A DNA stretch of 62,125 nucleotides from positions 1 through 62,125 of the forward strand of contig NZ_BONQ01000022.1 of NCBI RefSeq assembly GCF_016862795.1. Reading direction: 5' to 3'. Both the position numbers and the translations under genes were made by a program. This document shows positions 43,727 through 53,213 of the stretch, piece after piece. The notes under the pieces are model-generated. The model was not told the origin of the DNA and made no database searches. It saw nothing but the letters and a program-made list of their open reading frames with translations. Every line of letters starts with the position of its first letter. The stretch's first letter is position 1. The DNA is from Dactylosporangium siamense. GTDB lineage: Bacteria; Actinomycetota; Actinomycetes; Mycobacteriales; Micromonosporaceae.

Positions 43727-44608
43727 TCAGGCGGTCGCCGGCGCCGGCGTCGCGGCCGGGTTCGAGGCATCCCGCCCCGCCCGCCTCAGGCCGATCACCA
43801 GGCCGGCGGCGACGGCCAGGACGCCGGCGAGCTGGCGGGGGTCGGGGGCGACCCGGTCGGTGACGGCGACCGTGGCGAGGGCGAACACCGGCACCAGCCC
43901 GACGAAGACGCCGGCGCGTTCGACGCCGAGGTGGGCGACGCCCGTGTACCAGCAGACGAACGCGACCACCGTCAGCACGAGCCCGAGAAAGGCCAGCGCC
44001 GAGCCCTCGCCCACGGTCGGCAGCCGGGGGAGCTCGCCGCTGAACGGCAGCACCACCAGGAGCATCGGCACGGCGAGGGCGGTGCTCCAGGCCGACACCC
44101 GGACCGGGCCGAGGCGGGGCAGCAGCGGCGCGGCGAGCAGCGAGAACGCGGCCTCGCACAGCAGCACCCCCACCGCGGCGAGCAGGCCGGGACCGTCGAT
44201 GCGGCCACCGCCCTCGACGAGGACGGCGCCGAGGACCACGACCGTGGCGGCGAGCAGCAGGCGGGGTGACGGACGGCGGCGCTCCTGCAGCGGGCCGAGC
44301 AGCGCGAGCAGCAGCGGGCTGACCCCGACGATCGTGCCGATGGCGGCCGGGTCGGCGTGGCGGAGGGCGTACATGAGCAGCACGTTGAAACCGACCAGGC
44401 CGGTCGCGGCGACCAGGGCCAGCCGCAGCAGCTCGCGTCCCGTGGGGCGCAGCCAGGAGGTGAGCAGGGCGAGCGCGGCCGTGGCGAGGGTGTAGCGCAG
44501 CGCCTGCCCGGTCAGGACCGGATAGTCCACCAGGGACCGGCTGACGGTGAACGAGGAGCCGAGGATCGCGCAGGTCAGCACGCAGTACAAGGTGTAGAGC
44601 CGGTTCAT
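43727..44608 (-). CDS. EamA (DMT) family exporter
   Basis: A 293-residue transporter with ten membrane segments and two EamA repeats (about 5-130 and 145-280). It begins MNRLYTLYCVLTCAILGSSF; each repeat has the usual helix bundle with short loops. Such proteins export amino acids or small metabolites. It is divergent from a MocR regulator, and the 69-base gap holds both promoters. ATG 44608 follows TAAGTT by 7 bases, a leaderless layout. Confidence 0.9.
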   Translation of the reverse strand: MNRLYTLYCVLTCAILGSSFTVSRSLVDYPVLTGQALRYTLATAALALLTSWLRPTGRELLRLALVAATGLVGFNVLLMYALRHADPAAIGTIVGVSPLLLALLGPLQERRRPSPRLLLAATVVVLGAVLVEGGGRIDGPGLLAAVGVLLCEAAFSLLAAPLLPRLGPVRVSAWSTALAVPMLLVVLPFSGELPRLPTVGEGSALAFLGLVLTVVAFVCWYTGVAHLGVERAGVFVGLVPVFALATVAVTDRVAPDPRQLAGVLAVAAGLVIGLRRAGRDASNPAATPAPATA

Positions 44609-44615
44609 GACGGTG

Positions 44616-44621
44616 AACTTA
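44616..44621 (-). promoter_or_regulatory. -10 box of the EamA exporter, leaderless arrangement
   Basis: TAAGTT on the minus strand ends 7 bases before ATG 44608. Direct repeats of CAGTG at 44629 and 44644, 15 bases apart, lie just upstream and could be MocR half-sites. Confidence 0.55.
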
Positions 44622-44677
44622 CGATCGGCAGTGGTCCACGCTACAGTGCCACCGAGCCCCGTGTTTGGAGGTCCACT

Positions 44678-46045
44678 TTGTCGGTCTGGGAGGCGTTGGT
44701 CGAGCTTGACCGCACTCGGCCGCGGGTTGGCGACCAGCTCGTCGGCGCGCTGCGGGAGGCGATCACCCGCGGGCGGCTGGCGCCCGGGACGCGGTTGCCG
44801 TCGACCAGGGACCTGGCCGCGGACCTCGGTGTGTCGCGAGGGCTGGTCGTGGGGGCGTATGAGCAGCTCACCGCCGAGGGGCGGCTGCTGACCCGGCGCG
44901 GGTCCGGCACCGTCGTCGCCGCCGTCGCCACGGCCGTCCCGCGCCGGCGCAGTGAGCCGCCGGACCGGCCGGCGACGGTCGCGCCGCTGCGGCCGGGCGT
45001 GCCGGACCTGGGGATGTTCCCGCGCACGGCGTGGCGCCGGGCCTACGAGACGGCGCTGACCAGCGCCCTGGACGCCGACTTCGACTACGGCGACGCGACC
45101 GGCGCGCCCCGGCTGCGCCGCGAGCTGTCCGGCTACCTCGGACGGGTCCGCGCCGCCCTGGTGGCACCGGAGGGGCTGATCGTGACCGCCGGCGTGACGC
45201 AGGGCCTGGCGCTGCTGGCGAAGGTGCTGCGGGAGCAGGACGTGCGCAGGATCGCGCTGGAGGACCCCGGCCCGGCGGCGCTCAGGGACCACCTCGGGCG
45301 GCTCGGGCTCGAGGTCGTCCCGGTGCCGGTCGACGCCGACGGCCTCGACGTGCGGGCGCTCGGCCGCAGCAGGTGCAAGGCGGTCGTGGTCACCCCGGCG
45401 CACCAGTTCCCGACCGGTGTCGTGCTGGCGCCGCAGCGCAGGACCGAGCTCATCGCGTGGGCCCGCCGGGTCGACGGGCTCATCGTCGAGGACGACTACG
45501 ACGCCGAGCACCGCTACGACCGGGAGCCCGTCGCCTGCCTGCAGGGCCTCGCCCCGGACCGGGTCGCCCTGGTCGGCTCGGTCAGCAAGGTCCTCGCGCC
45601 GGGGCTGCGGCTCGGCTGGCTCGCGCCGCCGGCGGCGGTCCTTCCGGCGCTGTGCGCGGCCAAGGCCGACGCCGACAACGGCGGCCCGGCGCTGCAGCAG
45701 CTGGCGTTCGCGGAGTTCCTGGCGAGCGGCGGCTACGACCGGCATCTGCGCCGGGCCCGCCGGCTGCACCGCGAACGCCGGGACGCGGTCGTCGCCGCGC
45801 TGCGCCGGCACCTGCCGCGGGCCCGCATCGGCGGGATCGCCGCGGGACTGCACCTGGTCGTGGAGCTGCCGCCCGGGACCGACGACCGGGACCTGGCGCA
45901 GCGGGCGCTCGACCACGGGCTCGGCCCGCTCGCGCTGTCGTCGCTGCGGGTGCGCAAGGGGCCGCCCGGGCTCGTCCTCGGATATGCCGCGCACACGCCC
46001 CACGAGCTCGCGAGAGCGGTGCGGACGCTCGCCGGACTCGTGTAG
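44678..46045 (+). CDS. MocR-family (GntR-HTH/aminotransferase) regulator
   Basis: A 455-residue fusion. Residues about 10-80 are a winged helix (GDQLVGALREAITRGRLAPG, then GVSRGLVVGAYEQL). Residues 95-455 are an inactive-type aminotransferase fold with the PLP lysine retained in GSVSKVLAPGLRLGW (Lys304) and VEDDYDAEHRY. MocR proteins sense PLP or amino-acid metabolites and control an adjacent divergent gene, here the EamA exporter. The frame is open from 44357, but TTG 44678 is chosen: TTGGAGG ends 7 bases upstream and the start would otherwise lie in the exporter gene. Confidence 0.9.
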   Translation: MSVWEALVELDRTRPRVGDQLVGALREAITRGRLAPGTRLPSTRDLAADLGVSRGLVVGAYEQLTAEGRLLTRRGSGTVVAAVATAVPRRRSEPPDRPATVAPLRPGVPDLGMFPRTAWRRAYETALTSALDADFDYGDATGAPRLRRELSGYLGRVRAALVAPEGLIVTAGVTQGLALLAKVLREQDVRRIALEDPGPAALRDHLGRLGLEVVPVPVDADGLDVRALGRSRCKAVVVTPAHQFPTGVVLAPQRRTELIAWARRVDGLIVEDDYDAEHRYDREPVACLQGLAPDRVALVGSVSKVLAPGLRLGWLAPPAAVLPALCAAKADADNGGPALQQLAFAEFLASGGYDRHLRRARRLHRERRDAVVAALRRHLPRARIGGIAAGLHLVVELPPGTDDRDLAQRALDHGLGPLALSSLRVRKGPPGLVLGYAAHTPHELARAVRTLAGLV

Positions 46046-46054
46046 GTCCAGGAG

Positions 46055-46060
46055 TAGGTT
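46055..46060 (+). promoter_or_regulatory. -10 box of the DUF885 gene, leaderless arrangement
   Basis: TAGGTT ends 6 bases before ATG 46067, and no Shine-Dalgarno is present between. Confidence 0.6.
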
Positions 46061-46066
46061 CAGGGC

Positions 46067-47680
46067 ATGTCGCATGACTTCGTGCCCCTTGCCGAGCACA
46101 TCGCCGACGCGTTGCTGGAGTCGGATCCCAGGCTCGCGGCGTCGGCCGGCGATCACCGGTTCGACGACCGGCTGCCCGACCTGTCCGCGGAGGCGGTCGC
46201 CGGCGACGTCGACATGCTCCGCGACGCCTCCGCCGCGCTGACCCAGGTCGACCTGGACCTGCTCGACCCGCAGGAGCAGGTCGACCACGCGGTGCTCCTC
46301 GCCCGGGTCGAGCGGATGCTGTTCGAGCGGACCGAGGTCCGCGAGCACGAGTGGAACCCGCTCGTGCACAACCCGGCGACGCTGCTCGACGCGCTGATCT
46401 CGCGGCCGTTCGCGCCCGCCGAGGAGCGGCTGGTGTCGATCGCGGCCCGGCTGGCAGCGATCCCCGACGCGCTCGCGACCGCCCGCGACATGCTCACGGA
46501 CATGCCGAAAGTGCACGTGGAGACCGCACAAGGGCAGTTCCAGGGCACTGCGCGGTTGGTACGGGACGAGCTCGGCGAAATGTTGCAAGAGGCGCCCGGG
46601 TTGGCCGACGTGGTGCGGCCGCTGCAGGAACGGGCCGCGGCCGAGCTCGACGACTTCGCCTCCTGGTTGCGCGGGCGGGTCGACGCCGCCGACCGGGACC
46701 CGCGCCTCGGCCGGCGGCTGTGGGAGGCCCGGCTGTGGCACACCCTCGACACCGAGCTCGGCGCGGCGACGGTGCTGGACCGTGCCGAGGCCAACCTGGC
46801 GCGGGTCACGGCTCAGCTGCGGGCCGCGGCGGCCGAGCTGACCGGCGGCCCGGAGACCGACGACACGGTGCGCGCCGCGTTCGCGCAGGCGGCGCTCGAT
46901 GTGCCGGACAACGACTCGATCGTGGACCTGGCGAAGGTGTCCCTGGACGAGGCGACCGCGTTCGTGCGGGACCACGACCTCGTCACCCTCATCGACGACC
47001 CGCTCGTGATCATGGAGATGCCGGAGTTCGCGCGGGGCGTCGCCGTCGCGTACTGCGACCCGCCGGGCCTGCTGGAGACGGCCGAGCTGCCGACGTTCTT
47101 CTGCATCTCACCCACCCCGTCGGACTGGTCCGCGGAGCGGGTCGCGTCGTTCTACCGCGAGTACAACAACCACATGCTGGTCGACCTCACCGTGCACGAG
47201 GCGACCCCCGGGCACTTCCTGCAGCTCGCGCACGCCCGCCGCTTCCGGGGCCGCACCCGGGCCAGGGCGATCGGCTGGTCCGGGCCGTTCGTGGAGGGCT
47301 GGGCGGTCTACGCCGAGGAGCTGATGGCCGAGCGTGGCTTCGGCGGCCTGCCGGTGCGCCTGCAGCAGCTGAAGATGCAGCTGCGGATGAGCATCAACGC
47401 GATCATCGACCAGCGGATCCACTGCGACGGGATGACCGAGCGGGAGGCGATGGCGCTGATGATGGACTCCGGGTTCCAGGAGGAGGGGGAGGCGGCCGGG
47501 AAGTGGCGGCGCGCGCTGCTGTCCTCGACGCAGCTGTCGACCTACTTCGTGGGCTACACCGAGGTGCGTGAGATCGCGGGTGAACGGCCGGTGGACGTCA
47601 CGCTGCGCGACTGGCACGACCGGATGCTCGCGCACGGCTCGCCCCCGCCCCGCCACCTGCGCACCCTGCTCAACCTGTAG
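46067..47680 (+). CDS. DUF885 family metallopeptidase-like protein
   Basis: A 537-residue protein of the DUF885 family, whose fold is related to M32/M2-like zinc peptidases. The motif VHEATPGHFLQLAHARR gives the HExxxGH ligands (His377, Glu378, His383), and EGWAVYAEEL supplies Glu410 as third ligand. No signal peptide, so it acts in the cytoplasm. Helical throughout. Natural substrates are not known. The start follows a -10 box directly. Confidence 0.9.
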   Translation: MSHDFVPLAEHIADALLESDPRLAASAGDHRFDDRLPDLSAEAVAGDVDMLRDASAALTQVDLDLLDPQEQVDHAVLLARVERMLFERTEVREHEWNPLVHNPATLLDALISRPFAPAEERLVSIAARLAAIPDALATARDMLTDMPKVHVETAQGQFQGTARLVRDELGEMLQEAPGLADVVRPLQERAAAELDDFASWLRGRVDAADRDPRLGRRLWEARLWHTLDTELGAATVLDRAEANLARVTAQLRAAAAELTGGPETDDTVRAAFAQAALDVPDNDSIVDLAKVSLDEATAFVRDHDLVTLIDDPLVIMEMPEFARGVAVAYCDPPGLLETAELPTFFCISPTPSDWSAERVASFYREYNNHMLVDLTVHEATPGHFLQLAHARRFRGRTRARAIGWSGPFVEGWAVYAEELMAERGFGGLPVRLQQLKMQLRMSINAIIDQRIHCDGMTEREAMALMMDSGFQEEGEAAGKWRRALLSSTQLSTYFVGYTEVREIAGERPVDVTLRDWHDRMLAHGSPPPRHLRTLLNL

Positions 47681-47709
47681 GTGCGGGTCAGCAAGATCCG
47701 TGCAACCGA

Positions 47710-49044
<1,335 letters not shown>

Positions 49045-49057
49045 TCCGGTTTCATGT

Positions 49058-49084
49058 CCGCGGCCCTCTTCCCGAGGGCCGCGG
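49058..49084 (+). terminator. Hairpin between eno and the FtsB-like gene
   Basis: CCGCGGCCCTC (49058-49068) pairs perfectly with GAGGGCCGCGG (49074-49084), five-base loop. A weak T-rich stretch follows. It would lower transcription into the division gene. Confidence 0.7.
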
Positions 49085-49106
49085 GTGTGTTCCGCAAGGG
49101 GGAGGC

Positions 49107-49646
49107 ATGCAGCAGCGCACCAGGCCGGGCGGCCGCGGCGCGCCCACCAGAGCCTCGGGTCCCCGTGGCGCGCAGCGCGCCGGGGCCGCCGGGGCGGGCC
49201 GGGCACCGGTCCGGCCGACGGTCGCCAGGCGGGCCGTGTCCACCGGCGGTGCCGCGCTGCGCACCCGCGCCCCGCAGCCGAGGCGTTTCACCAACCGTGC
49301 CGTGGTCCTCGGCCTGGTCCTGCTGGTCCTGCTGCTGGCCTACGCGTATCCGGTCCGCGTCTACCTCGCCCAGCAGGCCGAGATCACGGCCCTGGAGCAG
49401 AGCCAGGAGCGGCAGATCGCCAAGATCGCCGAGATGGCGGAGCGGGCGGCGAAGTGGGACGACAACGAATACGTGAAAAGCCAGGCGCGGCAGCGGCTGC
49501 ACATGGTCATGCCGGGTGAGAAGCCGTTCGTCGTGGTCGACCCGGCGCGCAGCCAGCAGATCGACCCGACGGCGATCCCGGGCGCCGAGAAGGCGCCGCG
49601 CCCCTGGTACAGCAAACTGTGGTCGAGCGTCGAGGCGGCGGACTGA
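49107..49646 (+). CDS. FtsB/DivIC-type septum formation initiator
   Basis: A 179-residue bitopic membrane protein. Residues 1-62 are a basic, Ala/Pro/Arg-rich cytoplasmic tail, 63-82 the membrane helix (VVLGLVLLVLLLAYAYPVR), followed by a short coiled coil (QQAEITALEQSQERQIAKIA) and the family signature KWDDNEYVKSQARQRLHMV. It links FtsL and FtsQ in the divisome. Strong AAGGGGGAGG before ATG 49107. Equivalent of M. tuberculosis Rv1024. Confidence 0.93.
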   Translation: MQQRTRPGGRGAPTRASGPRGAQRAGAAGAGRAPVRPTVARRAVSTGGAALRTRAPQPRRFTNRAVVLGLVLLVLLLAYAYPVRVYLAQQAEITALEQSQERQIAKIAEMAERAAKWDDNEYVKSQARQRLHMVMPGEKPFVVVDPARSQQIDPTAIPGAEKAPRPWYSKLWSSVEAAD

Positions 49647-49648
49647 GG

Positions 49649-50161
49649 ATGACTTCGGAATTCGAACCGGCGACCGACGCCGACCTCGCGGTGGTCGCGG
49701 CCCAGCTCGGCCGCGCCCCCCGCGGCACGCGCGCGGTCGCGCACCGCTGCCCGTGCGGCCTGCCCGACGTGGTCGAGACCACCCCGAGGCTGCCCGACGG
49801 CACCCCGTTCCCGACCCTGTTCTACCTGACCTGCCCCCGGGCGGTGCACGAGTGCAGCCGGCTGGAGTCCTCGGGTCTCATGCGCGAGATGGGCGCCCGT
49901 CTCGCGGAGGATCCTGACCTGCGCAAGGCGTATGAGGCGGCCCACGAGGACTACCTGCGCCGCCGCGAGCAGGTCGGCCACGTCGACGAGATCGACGGCG
50001 TCTCGGCCGGCGGCATGCCGACCCGGGTGAAGTGCCTGCACGTCCACCTCGGCCACGCGCTCGCGGTCGGCCCGGGCGTCAACCCGTTCGGCGACGAGAC
50101 CCTCGCCCTGGCCGCCGACTGGTGGTCCGCTGGCCCCTGCGTCGACGCCCCGCCGACCTGA
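49649..50161 (+). CDS. DUF501 family protein
   Basis: A 170-residue protein conserved next to ftsB-like and ppx genes in actinobacteria (Rv1025). Cysteines in AHRCPCGLPDVVETTPRLPD and TCPRAVHECSRLES and histidines in VKCLHVHLGHALA suggest a bound metal. It starts 2 bases after the FtsB-like stop. Molecular function is unknown. Confidence 0.92.
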   Translation: MTSEFEPATDADLAVVAAQLGRAPRGTRAVAHRCPCGLPDVVETTPRLPDGTPFPTLFYLTCPRAVHECSRLESSGLMREMGARLAEDPDLRKAYEAAHEDYLRRREQVGHVDEIDGVSAGGMPTRVKCLHVHLGHALAVGPGVNPFGDETLALAADWWSAGPCVDAPPT

Positions 50162-50182
50162 GACGTCCCGTGATCCGGTAAC

Positions 50183-50207
50183 CCTTGTGCACCAGGGGTA
50201 CACAAGG
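50183..50207. terminator. Hairpin after DUF501
   Basis: CCTTGTG (50183-50189) pairs with CACAAGG (50201-50207), loop of 11. It is weak and lacks a T-run but is the only hairpin directly after the stop. Confidence 0.4.
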
Positions 50208-50300
50208 TCGACCGGACCACGAGAGCGGCGCCCTGAGGCGGTGGCCGGCCGCGGGACGGGCGCGTATGCGCGATCCCAGCCAGCGCGGCACGCGCGGCTG

Positions 50301-50378
50301 TGTGAGCGCAGCGAGCATTGGGGGTCCGGGGTGAGAATCCCCCGGCGGGACCCGCCGCGCCAGCGGTGGGGCGGCGAG
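50301..50378. repeat. Dispersed palindromic repeat, copy A
   Basis: About 78 bases match the reverse complement of 61847-61925 with only a few mismatches and one gap. The core has two hairpins: GGGGG...CCCCC around the GTCCGGGGTGAGAAT region and GGCGGG-A-CCCGCC at 50344-50356. It lies in the 246-base gap after DUF501, which holds no gene I can support. Confidence 0.9.
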
Positions 50379-50407
50379 CTCTGGCGAAGCCACTGGCGGG
50401 TAACAGT

Positions 50408-51349
50408 TCAGATGCGGGTGACTACCGACCGGAGGATCTCCCAGCCCTCCAGGTCGTCGGCGGTGCCGGTGTGCGGGCGGCGGAAGCGGCGCACCTCGAC
50501 GGCGATGTCGGTCAGGGCCCATCGCAGCTGGTACAGCATGATCGTCGAGGGACGGGGCAGGACGCCGGTCGCGGCGGCGTAGGCGGAGAAGATCGAGCCG
50601 TCGCCCGGCTCGATGAGCCACAGGTCGCGCTCCGGTGGGGAGACCAGGACCGTGTCCCAGTCGATGAGGCGCCAGCCGCTCGGGGTGAGCATCGTGTTGC
50701 CGGAGTGCGGCTCGCCGTGGGTGAGCACCGCGCGGACGGGTTCGCCGTGGCTGTCCAGCACCAGCTCGTCATAGCGGGCCAGGAGGCCGGCCAGGGCCTC
50801 GCGGTGCCCGGCGAGCAGCTCCGCGGCCAGCCGGGCGTAGGGGCCGCAGTCGGGGCCCGGGGCCTTGAGCGCCGCCTCGATCTCGCCGCGGCCGGGGACG
50901 GCGAAGTCGTCGACGCGGGCGTGCCGGTGGACGATCGCGGGCGCGGTGTGCAGCTGGATGATCATGTCGAGGGTGGCCTGGCGGTGGTCGGGGCCGCGGA
51001 ACGCGTTCCAGTCGAAGCTCTGGCCGTCGACGAACGGGTAGACGGTGACGGCGAAGTCGCCGAGGACGAACAGCGGCGCGCCGGCGCGGGTCGGCACGGG
51101 GGCGACCGCGAAGGTCCGGCCGATGGCGTGCAGGTCCACCGCGACGCTCAGGGACGCCGTGAGCCGCCCGACGTCGGCGTCCTGGTCGACGGTGACGAAC
51201 CAGCGGTTGCCGCCGTCGTCGGCGACCTCCCAGTGGTGGCTGCCGAAGCCGACCGCACGGTATCCCAGCGACGCGACGGGGAGACCCCATTGCAGTCGCA
51301 GGGCCTCCTCGAGCGCGGCTTCGGTGAGACCAGCGGGCGGCGTCAGCAC
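50408..51349 (-). CDS. APH-family phosphotransferase
   Basis: A 313-residue aminoglycoside-phosphotransferase-like kinase. Catalytic loop LTHGEPHSGN (an HGxxxxxN variant with Glu where Asp is usual) and metal motif RLIDWDTVLV. The N-lobe is GYRAVGFGSHHWEVADDGG. Substrate unknown; it could act on an antibiotic, a sugar or a metabolite. GTG 51349 follows TAACGT (51363-51358) by 8 bases. It is one of four genes inserted between DUF501 and ppx. Confidence 0.85.
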   Translation of the reverse strand: MLTPPAGLTEAALEEALRLQWGLPVASLGYRAVGFGSHHWEVADDGGNRWFVTVDQDADVGRLTASLSVAVDLHAIGRTFAVAPVPTRAGAPLFVLGDFAVTVYPFVDGQSFDWNAFRGPDHRQATLDMIIQLHTAPAIVHRHARVDDFAVPGRGEIEAALKAPGPDCGPYARLAAELLAGHREALAGLLARYDELVLDSHGEPVRAVLTHGEPHSGNTMLTPSGWRLIDWDTVLVSPPERDLWLIEPGDGSIFSAYAAATGVLPRPSTIMLYQLRWALTDIAVEVRRFRRPHTGTADDLEGWEILRSVVTRI

Positions 51350-51416
51350 GGTTCTGCACGTTACGGCAGCACCGCCACCTCCGCCGCCCGACGTCTACAG
51401 AGCAGGACAGGAAAGA

Positions 51417-52160
51417 TTACTTACCCGCGACCGGCGGTGCGGAGCTCTGCACGATCTGGGCGCCCTTCGGCGCGACGAACGCCTGCGCGTCGACCTTCTC
51501 GCTGTACTTGCTGAGCTCGACGCCGATCGCCTTGTCGTCGGTGCCGACCCCCTTGAAGCGGGTGAGCAGGCCGCTCTCGGCGACGCAGACGTGGAACTCC
51601 TTCGCCGAGACGTCGTTGGGGCCGGCGTTGGCGTCCTGCGGGATGCCGGTGACGTCGAGGCAGTCGCTCTTCTGGCCGGCGATCGTCGCGGAGTTCTTGG
51701 CGATCTTGACGCCCGGCACCACGGCCGCCGCGGTCATCAGGGCGAGCGCCATCTCGGTGTTGATGAAGCCGCCGCCGGCGACGGCCGAGAGGTAGGCGGC
51801 CTGGTCGGCGGAGGAGAGCTGGCCGGTCTGCACGGCGCTCTTCTGGCACACGACCTTCTGGCCGGTCTTGCCGGTGCAGACCAGCAGCGTGTCCTCGGTG
51901 AGGATGAAGCGCCCGTCCTTGCCGATGTACGCGGCCTTCGGCGGCTGCTGCACCACGGTCGTCGCGGTGCCGTCGTCGGTCTTGTACTCGGCGGTGAAGG
52001 TCAGGTTGCCCGACTTGCCCATCCGATCGGCGAGGTCGGTGATCGCGGAGACGTTGTCGACGGTCTGCTTGACCTGGTTGAGGAGGCCGCAGCCCAGCGC
52101 GCCGGCGCCGAGCGCGGACGCGAGCACGACGGCGAGGATTCGGGAACCGGCACGATGCAT
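51417..52160 (-). CDS. Secreted lipoprotein, LppX/LprG-like
   Basis: A 247-residue lipoprotein with signal LAVVLASALGAGALGC. The mature region is beta-rich with LTFTAEYKTDDGTATTVVQQ and four later cysteines that may form disulfides (LLVCTGKTGQKVVCQKS, SDCLDV, FHVCVAE). The arrangement resembles actinobacterial LppX/LprG-type lipid carriers, but similarity is weak. Its neighbour is a membrane-anchored CBM2-like protein. Confidence 0.75.
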   Translation of the reverse strand: MHRAGSRILAVVLASALGAGALGCGLLNQVKQTVDNVSAITDLADRMGKSGNLTFTAEYKTDDGTATTVVQQPPKAAYIGKDGRFILTEDTLLVCTGKTGQKVVCQKSAVQTGQLSSADQAAYLSAVAGGGFINTEMALALMTAAAVVPGVKIAKNSATIAGQKSDCLDVTGIPQDANAGPNDVSAKEFHVCVAESGLLTRFKGVGTDDKAIGVELSKYSEKVDAQAFVAPKGAQIVQSSAPPVAGK

Positions 52161-52202
52161 GCCGCCAATGTGGGGCCGGTCACCCGGTCTTTCAACGAAC
52201 TG

Positions 52203-52673
52203 TCAGCAGGGCGACCCGTTGACGGTGCAGCTGACCGGATCGGCGGCCTTGCCCTTGGCCTCGAAGCCCATCCGGATCGAACCGCCGGGCTCCAGGTAGG
52301 TGTTCCACGACTGGGAGCGCAGCGTCACCTTGTTCGCCTTGTGCTCGGCGGCGGCGCCCCAGGTCGACGTGAGATCCACGCCCGGCGGCAGCTGCAACTG
52401 CACCGTCCAGCCCTGCAGCGGCTGGCTGCCGATGTTGGTGACGGTCACCTCGGCGTTGAAGCCGTCCTTCCACTTGCTGCGCACCGCGTAGCCCGCCTTC
52501 ACGCCCCCGCCGCTGCGGACCGGGGCGGCGCTCGCGCTGGGTGTCACCAGCTGGGTCCGCTCGACGGTCACCACCCGGGTGCCGGGGTCGCGGGTCAGGT
52601 ACATGACGGTCATGGTGCCCGCAACGACGGTCGCCACCGCCGCGGTGACGACAAGCACGCGCTCACGTGTCAT
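52203..52673 (-). CDS. Membrane-anchored CBM2-like carbohydrate-binding protein
   Basis: A 156-residue protein: membrane anchor at about 5-26, short Ser/Ala linker, then a single CBM2-type beta sandwich from about residue 56 (VTVTNIGSQPLQGWTVQLQL, SQSWNTYLEPGGSIRMGFEA, ending SCTVNGSPC). The aromatic residues expected on the cellulose-binding face are partly present (Trp in WKDGF, GWTV and SWNTY). No catalytic domain is attached. It may hold a polysaccharide at the cell surface. ATG 52673 is used; ATG 52682 is possible. Confidence 0.83.
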   Translation of the reverse strand: MTRERVLVVTAAVATVVAGTMTVMYLTRDPGTRVVTVERTQLVTPSASAAPVRSGGGVKAGYAVRSKWKDGFNAEVTVTNIGSQPLQGWTVQLQLPPGVDLTSTWGAAAEHKANKVTLRSQSWNTYLEPGGSIRMGFEAKGKAADPVSCTVNGSPC

Positions 52674-52693
52674 ATGCCACATCCGCGCGCCAC

Positions 52694-52699
52694 TACCCT
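52694..52699 (+). promoter_or_regulatory. -10 box of argA, leaderless arrangement
   Basis: TACCCT ends 7 bases before ATG 52707 with no ribosome-binding site between. Confidence 0.6.
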
Positions 52700-52706
52700 G
52701 ACCGTC

Positions 52707-53204
52707 ATGGAGGTAACCGTCCGGCGGGCCCGGACCGGAGATGTGCGGGGCATCCGGAGACTGGTCGCCATGTACGTGGCGGACCGGCGGCTGCTGTCGA
52801 AGCCGACCGTGGCGCTGTATGAGGCGGTCCAGGAGTTCTGGGTCGCGGAACGCGACGGCGTGATCGTGGGCTGCGGCGCGCTGCACGTGATGTGGGAGGA
52901 CCTCGCCGAGGTGCGCACGGTCGCCGTCGACCCGATGACCCGCGGCCACAAGATCGGGCACAGGATCGTGGCGGAGCTGCTGGCGGCGGCCCGGGAGATC
53001 GGCGTGCGGCGGGTGTTCGTCCTCACGTTCGAGACGCGGTTCTTCGGCTCGTTCGGGTTCGTGCCGATCGACGGCACCCCCGTCACCCACCAGGTCTACG
53101 AGGAGCTGCTGCGCTCCTACGACGAGGGTGTCGCGGAGTTCCTGGACCTGGAGCGGGTCAAACCCAACACCCTCGGCAACCACCGGATGCTGCTGCATCT
53201 GTAG
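52707..53204 (+). CDS. argA: Short GNAT-type amino-acid N-acetyltransferase
   Basis: A 165-residue single-domain acetyltransferase matching the short N-acetylglutamate synthases of actinobacteria (Rv2747 type). Motifs: EFWVAERDGVIVGCGALHVM, WEDLAEVRTVAVDPMTRG with the CoA loop, VRRVFVLTFETRFFGSFGF and the C-terminal DEGVAEFLDLERVKPNTLGN. It would make N-acetylglutamate for arginine synthesis. No other arginine genes are near. The start codon directly follows a -10 box. Confidence 0.85.
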   Translation: MEVTVRRARTGDVRGIRRLVAMYVADRRLLSKPTVALYEAVQEFWVAERDGVIVGCGALHVMWEDLAEVRTVAVDPMTRGHKIGHRIVAELLAAAREIGVRRVFVLTFETRFFGSFGFVPIDGTPVTHQVYEELLRSYDEGVAEFLDLERVKPNTLGNHRMLLHL

Positions 53205-53207
53205 GTT
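53202..53207 (+). promoter_or_regulatory. -10 box of ppx, overlapping the argA stop codon
   Basis: TAGGTT begins with the TAG stop of argA and ends 6 bases before the ppx ATG at 53214, giving a probable leaderless start inside the argA-ppx junction. Confidence 0.55.
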
Positions 53208-53213
53208 GGCCGC

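Noticed and set aside
44609-46975. Long minus-strand extension of the EamA exporter frame
   Set aside because: Antisense to the MocR and DUF885 genes; the exporter begins at ATG 44608.
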